DNA from: DASTPP01 sp035762175
GTDB taxonomy: Bacteria > Myxococcota_A > Polyangia > Polyangiales > Polyangiaceae
Assembly (NCBI GenBank): GCA_035762175.1
Contig: DASTPP010000363.1
Location: 1-17,126 of the forward strand
Reading direction: 5' to 3'
Length of the DNA stretch: 17,126 bases
This document shows, piece by piece, positions 12,897-17,126 of this stretch. Made by a program: the position numbers and the translations under genes. Position 1 is the first letter of the stretch. Each line of letters begins with the position of its first letter. The notes under the pieces are model-generated. The model searched no databases. It was given only the letters and a program-made list of their open reading frames with translations, and was not told where the DNA came from.

Positions 12897-14564
12897 TCAG
12901 GGCTTCTCCCGCACGACGTTCGCCACCGTGACGGGCCGCTTGCCGACGCGCTGCTCGAGGCGCTTGCGCACGACGAGCCGGGCGAGGTCGGCGATCTCTT
13001 CGTCGCCGGGGCGGGCGCGCGGCCAGGGCCGCTCGGCGAGGGCCTTGGTCACCTCGCGCGCCGCGTCGCGCAGCACCGAGGCGTCGGCCCCCTCGTCGAG
13101 CACGCCGCGGGTCGAGACCGTGGCGGGGGCGACCGGGCGGCCCTGCCCGTTGACCACGACGGTGACGAAGGCGACGCCCGCGCGCGCCATCGCCTCGCGG
13201 TCGGCGAGCACCTGCGCGGGGATGGCCTCGCCGTTCCACGTGGGGATCTTGCCGGCGGGCGCCCGCTCGGTCGCCCGCGCGAAGGGCGCGCCGGCCTCGA
13301 GCTCGGCGACCTCGCCGTTCTCGATGACCAGGACCTCTTTGACGCCGCGCTCGGCGGCGAGCCGGCCGTGCCGGTGCAGGTGGTGCAGCGTGCCGTGCAC
13401 GGGCAGAAAGCTCTGCGGCCGCACCCAGTCGATCATGCGCGACTGCTCGTCGCGGTAGGCGTGCCCCGAGACGTGCACGCCCGGGTCGGTCGAGGCGAGG
13501 CGCACGTCGGCGCCCATGCGCAGAAAGTCGCCGACCATGGTCATGACGGCCGGCTCGTTGCCGGGGATGACCCGGCTCGAGAGCACGACGCGGTCGCCCT
13601 CGTCGATCGCCATGAGCGGGTGGGCGCGCGCGGCCAGGCGCGAGAGCGCGGCCAGCCGCTCGGACTGCGTGCCCGTCGCGAGCGCGAGCACCTGGCGCCG
13701 GGGCAGCGCGGCGGCCTGCTCGGGCTGGGCCACCAGGTCGGCGGGCCAGGCGAGCCGGCCCTGCTCGAGCGCGGCGCGCGCGTGCGTCTGCACGCTGCGC
13801 CCGAGCAGGACGAGCTTGCGCCCCGTCGCGAGCGCGACCTGGCCGAGCGCGTGCAGCCGGTGCACGTTCGAGCCGAAGAGCCCGACGATGACCCGGCCCC
13901 CGTAGCCGTCGACCAGCCCGTGCAGCACCCGCGCGGCGACGGCCTCGCTCGCCGACGCGCCGTGCGCGTCGACGTTCGTGCTGTCGGAGAGCAGCAGCCG
14001 CACGCCCTCGTCGCCGAGCTCTTTGAAGCGCGCTTCGTCGGTCACCTCGCCGTCGGACGGGGTCGGGTCGATCTTGAAGTCGCCGGTGTGCACGAGCGTG
14101 CCGGCCGGCGTGCGCAAGACGAGCGCGGTCGCGTCGGCGATCGAGTGCGTCACGCGCACCGCCTCGACCTCGAAGGCGCCGGCCCGGAAGCGCCCGCGCG
14201 GCCGGGTGGGCACGAGGTCGACGTCGCCGCGGCCGAAGCCCCGCTCGTCGAGGCGCAGGCGCGCGAGCTCGAGCGCGTAGGGCGGCCCGTAGACCGGCAC
14301 GTCGAAGCGCTCGAGGAAGTAGGGCAGCGCCCCGATGTGGTCTTCGTGGCCGTGGGTGATGAGCACCGCGCGCACCCGGTCGCGCCGCGCCTCGAGCCAC
14401 GAGAAGTCGGGGTAATAGGTGTCGATGCCGAGGTCGCTCTTCGGAAAGGTGACGCCGCAGTCGACCACGACGATGTCGTCGCCGGCCTCGACCGCCAGGC
14501 AGTTCATGCCGATCTCGCCGAGGCCCCCGAGCGGCACCAGCCGCACGCGCGTCGGACCGCTCAC
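12897..14564 (-). CDS. rnj: Ribonuclease J
   Basis: This 555-residue protein is a metallo-beta-lactamase/beta-CASP ribonuclease of the RNase J family, which performs 5'-to-3' exonuclease and endonuclease steps in mRNA decay and rRNA maturation in the cytosol. It shows PLGGLGEIGMN (11-21), the zinc motif HGHEDHIG (71-78), His140, HTGDFKID (159-166) and LLSDSTN (191-197). The beta-CASP part and re-entry follow, with VSGHA and PVHGTLHHL carrying further metal/phosphate ligands, and a C-terminal RNase J domain (about 450-555, VVVNGQGRPVAPATVSTRG). Length is normal for the family. GTG at 14564 gives the standard N-terminus; the ribosome-binding site is only G-rich. First gene of an operon with the CHAD protein and the membrane protein. 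Confidence 0.95.
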   Translation of the reverse strand: MSGPTRVRLVPLGGLGEIGMNCLAVEAGDDIVVVDCGVTFPKSDLGIDTYYPDFSWLEARRDRVRAVLITHGHEDHIGALPYFLERFDVPVYGPPYALELARLRLDERGFGRGDVDLVPTRPRGRFRAGAFEVEAVRVTHSIADATALVLRTPAGTLVHTGDFKIDPTPSDGEVTDEARFKELGDEGVRLLLSDSTNVDAHGASASEAVAARVLHGLVDGYGGRVIVGLFGSNVHRLHALGQVALATGRKLVLLGRSVQTHARAALEQGRLAWPADLVAQPEQAAALPRRQVLALATGTQSERLAALSRLAARAHPLMAIDEGDRVVLSSRVIPGNEPAVMTMVGDFLRMGADVRLASTDPGVHVSGHAYRDEQSRMIDWVRPQSFLPVHGTLHHLHRHGRLAAERGVKEVLVIENGEVAELEAGAPFARATERAPAGKIPTWNGEAIPAQVLADREAMARAGVAFVTVVVNGQGRPVAPATVSTRGVLDEGADASVLRDAAREVTKALAERPWPRARPGDEEIADLARLVVRKRLEQRVGKRPVTVANVVREKP

Positions 14565-14670
14565 CGGCGGGCCCCCGCCCGGACGACATGGGGGGCGCGG
14601 CGCCTTCGCGGCACGGGCCCGGCACCGGGACGGCCCGGCGTGCGCTCAAACTCGGAGGCCTGACACTCCA

Positions 14671-14734
14671 TCGCTAGGGCACCTTCCCCTACCCGTGCCG
14701 GCCCCGCAAGGGGTTCGCTACAGCCGGGGCACCT
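14671..14734. repeat. Imperfect direct repeat in the rnj upstream region
   Basis: TCGCTAGGGCACCT (14671-14684) and TCGCTACAGCCGGGGCACCT (14715-14734) share TCGCTA and GGGCACCT with a six-base insertion in the second copy. They lie in the 237-bp space between the divergent rnj and lipoate-ligase-like genes, separated by a small CCCC-GCAA-GGGG hairpin (14702-14713). A regulator-binding role is possible but unproven. Confidence 0.35.
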
Positions 14735-14789
14735 GTCGCCCCCCGCCGACGCCCCTGCGAGCCCCGGCGCAGGCGCGCCCGATGTCGTA

Positions 14790-14799
14790 CGGTATACCG
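14790..14799. promoter_or_regulatory. CGGTATACCG palindrome before the lipoate-ligase-like start
   Basis: A perfect ten-bp palindrome lies three bases before the plus-strand ATG at 14802. It is the only A/T-containing patch nearby. It could be an operator or contain a -10 (TATACC), but then the start codon would fall upstream of a normal transcription start. It occupies the place where a ribosome-binding site is expected, and none is seen. Confidence 0.3.
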
Positions 14800-14801
14800 C
14801 C

Positions 14802-15722
14802 ATGGCGCTCGCGATCGTGGACCGGCGCACCCCCCGGCTGGGCCTGCACGCGCTCGCCGAGCCCCGGCTCGTGCTCGGCGCGTTCCAGCGGGCCGCGAGC
14901 GCCGTCGCGCTCGCCCCCGGCGCCCCGCCGCTCGCCCGGCGGCACTCGGGCGGCCCCGCGCTCTGGGCGGGCCCGGGCACGCTGCACCTCTGGCTGAGCC
15001 TACCCCGCCCCGACGCGCTCGTGCCCTGCGACCCGCCGCGCCTCGTCAATCGCTACGTCCGGCCCCTGCTGCAAGGGCTCACCCGGCTCGGCGCCCCCGC
15101 CCTGTTCGGCGGGCGCGACTGGGTGAGCGTCGCGCGCCGGCCCGTCGCCTGGGTCGGCTTCGCCCACGACGAGGCGAGCGGCGCGAGCCTGGTCGAGGCC
15201 TTCGTCGCCCTCGATCGCCCCTTCGTCCCGCCCCCCGAGCTCGTCGCCTACCCGCCGCGGCGCCTCGACTCGTTCGCGGGCCGGGCCCCCACGACGCTCG
15301 CCGCCGCGCTCGGCCGCGCCCCCGCGCCGGGGCGCGTCGCCGAGGCCGTCGCCGAGGCGTTCCGGCGGGCGTACGGGCCGGGGGCAATCGCCGAGAGCGA
15401 GCTCGGGCCCGACGAGACGCTGCCCTCCGCAGACGACGCGAGGCCGCCCTTCGCCGCGCTCGAAGAAGACGTCATCGGCTTCGTCGGCGCCCGCGTCGGC
15501 GAGGGCGGCGGGCTCGGGGGCGACTTTCTGGCGTCCGAGGGCGTCGCCCGGGCCCTCGACGGGGCGCTCGCGGGCCTGCCCGCGGGCGCGAGCGAGGGCG
15601 AGGCCGAGCGCGCGCTCGGCCGGGCGCTCGAGGGGGCGACGGGCGCGCTCGAGGGGCTGCGCGATCCGGGCTGCCTCGGGCGGGCGGCGCGGGCGGCGGC
15701 GCGGGCGGCGGGCGGGGGGGCG
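14802..15722 (+). CDS. Lipoate-protein-ligase-like protein lacking all lysines; no stop codon found
   Basis: The first 307 codons encode a protein of the biotin/lipoate A/B ligase fold. RRHSGGPALWAGPGTLHLWL (46-65) matches the RRxSGGGAVxHxxGnL acyl-adenylate motif. The block after GGRDW (103-107), ending LVEAFVALDRPF, matches the substrate-side region, and 220-300 resembles the C-terminal accessory domain (GGDFLASEGVARALDGAL). LplA enzymes need a catalytic Lys in the region here reading RPVAWVGFA (113-121); this protein has no lysine at all, and no suitably placed cysteine. It is therefore probably not a normal ligase. ATG at 14802 lacks a ribosome-binding site. The end given is the last codon before the GNAT start: this frame has no stop before the window end, over 1.4 kb later. 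A one-base change in the G7 run (15714-15720) would join it to the GNAT gene. Confidence 0.6.
15680..15720 (+). other. G-quadruplex-type G-rich tract ending in G7
   Basis: The plus strand has five runs of three or more Gs within about 41 bases, separated by short GC linkers and ending with seven Gs at 15714-15720, just before the GNAT GTG at 15724. This fits the sequence rule for a G-quadruplex. It encodes an Ala/Arg/Gly tail (RAARAAARAAGGG) and is also the place where reading-frame continuity is in doubt, since such tracts are prone to sequencing and replication slippage. Confidence 0.6.
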
Positions 15723-15723
15723 C

Positions 15724-17126
15724 GTGCGTTACGACCGCGCCTACCGCGAAGAGTGCCGCCTCGCCGACGGCACGCCGATCGCGCTGCGCCTCTTGCGCCC
15801 CGACGACCGCGAGGGGCTGCGGCGCGGCTTCGCCGAGCTCTCGCCCGCCTCGCGCTACGCCCGCTTCTTCATCGAGACCCCCGAGCTGAGCGAGGACGCG
15901 CTCGACTACCTGACCGACGTCGACGACGACTACCACCTCGCGATCGTGGCGACGACGCCCTCGCTCGATCTGAAAGACGAGCGCGGCGTCGGCGTCGCCC
16001 GCTACGTGCGCCTCGCCGGCGAGCCCGACGCGGCCGAGCTCGCCGTCACGGTGCTCGACGAGATGCAGGGCCGGGGGCTCGGGCGGCTGCTGCTCGAGCG
16101 CCTCGTCGAGGCCGCGCGCGAGCGGCACCTGCGGCGGCTGCGGGCCGAGGTGCTCGCGGACAACGGGGCGATGGCGCGGGCGCTCCGGCGCGCGGGCGCC
16201 GTCGTGCGCGAAGACCGCGGCGACACCCTGGTCTTCGACCTGCCCCTCGGCGCGCCCGCCCCGCCGCCCGACCGGCCCCCGCTGCCGCTGCGCTGGCTGA
16301 CGCGCGCGGCGCTCACCTCGCTCGCGCTGCTGCTGCGCTGGCTGCGCTCGTCCGGCGCGGCCGCGCCCGCCCGCCTGCTGCCCGCCGCCGCCCCGCCCCC
16401 CGCCCCGCCGCGCCCCGCCCTGCCCGCGGCGCTCGTCGCCGCCGTGGCGTGCGACGACGGCAGCGCCTGGCTCGCCGCGCCGGGCGGCGCCCTCTTTCGC
16501 TCGGCCGACGGCGGCGAGACCTGGGCCCCCGCGGTCTCGGACCCGACGGCGCCCGGGGGCCGCCGCGTCGGCGCCCGGGCCCGCCCCCTCGTCGCCCTCG
16601 CCGCCCCGCGCCCCGCGCCGGACGCCGCGCTCGCGCCGCTCGACGCCTGGGCCGGCCCCGCGGGTCTCTTCGCCGCCGCCGGCGCCCTCGTCCGGAGCGA
16701 CGACGGGGGCCACACCTGGCGGCGCCACCCCTCGCCCGGGGCGATCGATCTCTGGGCCGCGGGCGCCGAGGGCGCGCGGGCCTACGCGATCGGCCCCGCC
16801 GGTCCGCTCTACCGCTCCGACGACGGCGGCGCCACGTGGGCCGAGGCGCCCGCGCCCGCAGGCGGGCCCTGGCGGGCGGTCGCGCCCTGGCGCGGCGGGG
16901 TGGTGGTGGCGGGCGGCGACGGCGCCTTCTTCGCGGGCGAGGGCGGGGCGCCCTTCCGGCGCCTCGCGGCGGGCGACGGCGCGTGGCGCGCGGCCTGGGA
17001 AGACGAGTCGGGCGCGCTCGTGCTGGTCGGGCGCCGGCGCGCGCTCGTCTTCGAGGGCCCCGGGGCCGAGGGCCGCGCCCTCGAGCCGGGGGCGGGCGTC
17101 CTGCCGCTCGCCGACGCGCGCCTGCT
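15724..17126 (+). CDS. GNAT acetyltransferase fused to Asp-box (BNR) propeller, partial
   Basis: Residues 1-175 are a GNAT N-acetyltransferase: LADGTPIALRLLRPDDREGL (13-32), the SPASRYARFF segment (41-50) common in this subgroup, the beta-strand GVGVARYVRL, and the acetyl-CoA pyrophosphate-binding motif QGRGLG (115-120). A Pro/Ala-rich linker with a short hydrophobic patch (about 180-235) leads in the same frame into a beta-propeller with Asp-box motifs SADGGETW (260), SDDGGHTW (325) and SDDGGATW (365), each after an FR/VR/YR strand end. Such repeats form sialidase/YCF48-like propellers, usually outside the cytosol; here no signal peptide exists. The substrate is unknown. GTG at 15724 gives the normal GNAT N-terminus, with a G-run just upstream. 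The gene runs off the window end with 467 full codons seen. I checked the frame codon by codon from 16201 to the end and found no stop. Confidence 0.72.
   Translation, partial: MRYDRAYREECRLADGTPIALRLLRPDDREGLRRGFAELSPASRYARFFIETPELSEDALDYLTDVDDDYHLAIVATTPSLDLKDERGVGVARYVRLAGEPDAAELAVTVLDEMQGRGLGRLLLERLVEAARERHLRRLRAEVLADNGAMARALRRAGAVVREDRGDTLVFDLPLGAPAPPPDRPPLPLRWLTRAALTSLALLLRWLRSSGAAAPARLLPAAAPPPAPPRPALPAALVAAVACDDGSAWLAAPGGALFRSADGGETWAPAVSDPTAPGGRRVGARARPLVALAAPRPAPDAALAPLDAWAGPAGLFAAAGALVRSDDGGHTWRRHPSPGAIDLWAAGAEGARAYAIGPAGPLYRSDDGGATWAEAPAPAGGPWRAVAPWRGGVVVAGGDGAFFAGEGGAPFRRLAAGDGAWRAAWEDESGALVLVGRRRALVFEGPGAEGRALEPGAGVLPLADARL

Noticed and set aside
12862..14649. 595-codon minus-strand frame overlapping RNase J
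   Set aside because: Its translation is Arg/Ala-rich with no motifs and lies in a shifted frame over the clear RNase J gene.
15472..16728. 418-codon minus-strand frame
   Set aside because: It is antisense to the GNAT-propeller frame, which carries QGRGLG and three Asp-box motifs; the minus translation has no recognisable family.

Overview
The window is a 17.1-kb piece of a very GC-rich bacterial chromosome. Third codon positions are almost all G or C, so false open frames run through much of it. Gene content suggests a deltaproteobacterium-like organism, most likely Myxococcota: many histidine kinases, a CheB/CheR sensory module, a KGG stress protein, a CHAD protein, and a membrane protein with an AgmX/TonB-like tail. 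That placement is inference, because no rRNA or other phylogenetic marker is present except one tRNA.

Layout. Positions 1-120 (minus) hold a fragment of a GabT-like aminotransferase whose N-terminal half is missing. A small basic protein (314-520, plus) converges on a stand-alone CheB-type methylesterase (591-1247, minus), with a strong hairpin between them. The CheB gene is divergent from a Crp/Fnr-type regulator (1364-2089, plus), which converges on a KGG-repeat stress protein (2119-2490, minus). About 520 bp of apparently non-coding DNA with a 33-bp tandem repeat follows. Next is a minus-strand signalling operon read from 7574 down to 3021: CheB, then CheR-PAS-coiled coil-PAS, then a PAS histidine kinase joined by a GTGA stop/start overlap. 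A second minus-strand operon (10707 to 7959) pairs a ribbon-helix-helix DNA-binding protein with a large hybrid kinase (pseudo-receiver, PAS, GAF, HisKA, HATPase, receiver). A tRNA-Leu(UAG) gene with an extended -10 promoter lies upstream of it. From 14564 down to 11092 a third minus-strand operon encodes RNase J, a CHAD protein with a long basic tail, and a one-pass membrane protein.

Divergent from RNase J, on the plus strand from 14802, are a lipoate-ligase-like protein with no lysine at all and, from 15724, a GNAT acetyltransferase continuous with an Asp-box (BNR) propeller that runs off the window end. No stop codon separates these two reading frames. They meet at a G-rich tract ending in seven Gs, so the junction is either a sequencing indel hiding a three-part fusion or something less usual.

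How the genes may work together (inference): the CheB, CheR and kinase genes look like a sensory module that has chemotaxis-type methylation enzymes but no receptor, CheA or CheW nearby. The hybrid kinase may be controlled by its own ribbon-helix-helix partner through four similar short motifs upstream. The RNase J operon is housekeeping RNA turnover with an unusual polyphosphate-binding-type neighbour. No mobile element, CRISPR array or rRNA was seen.
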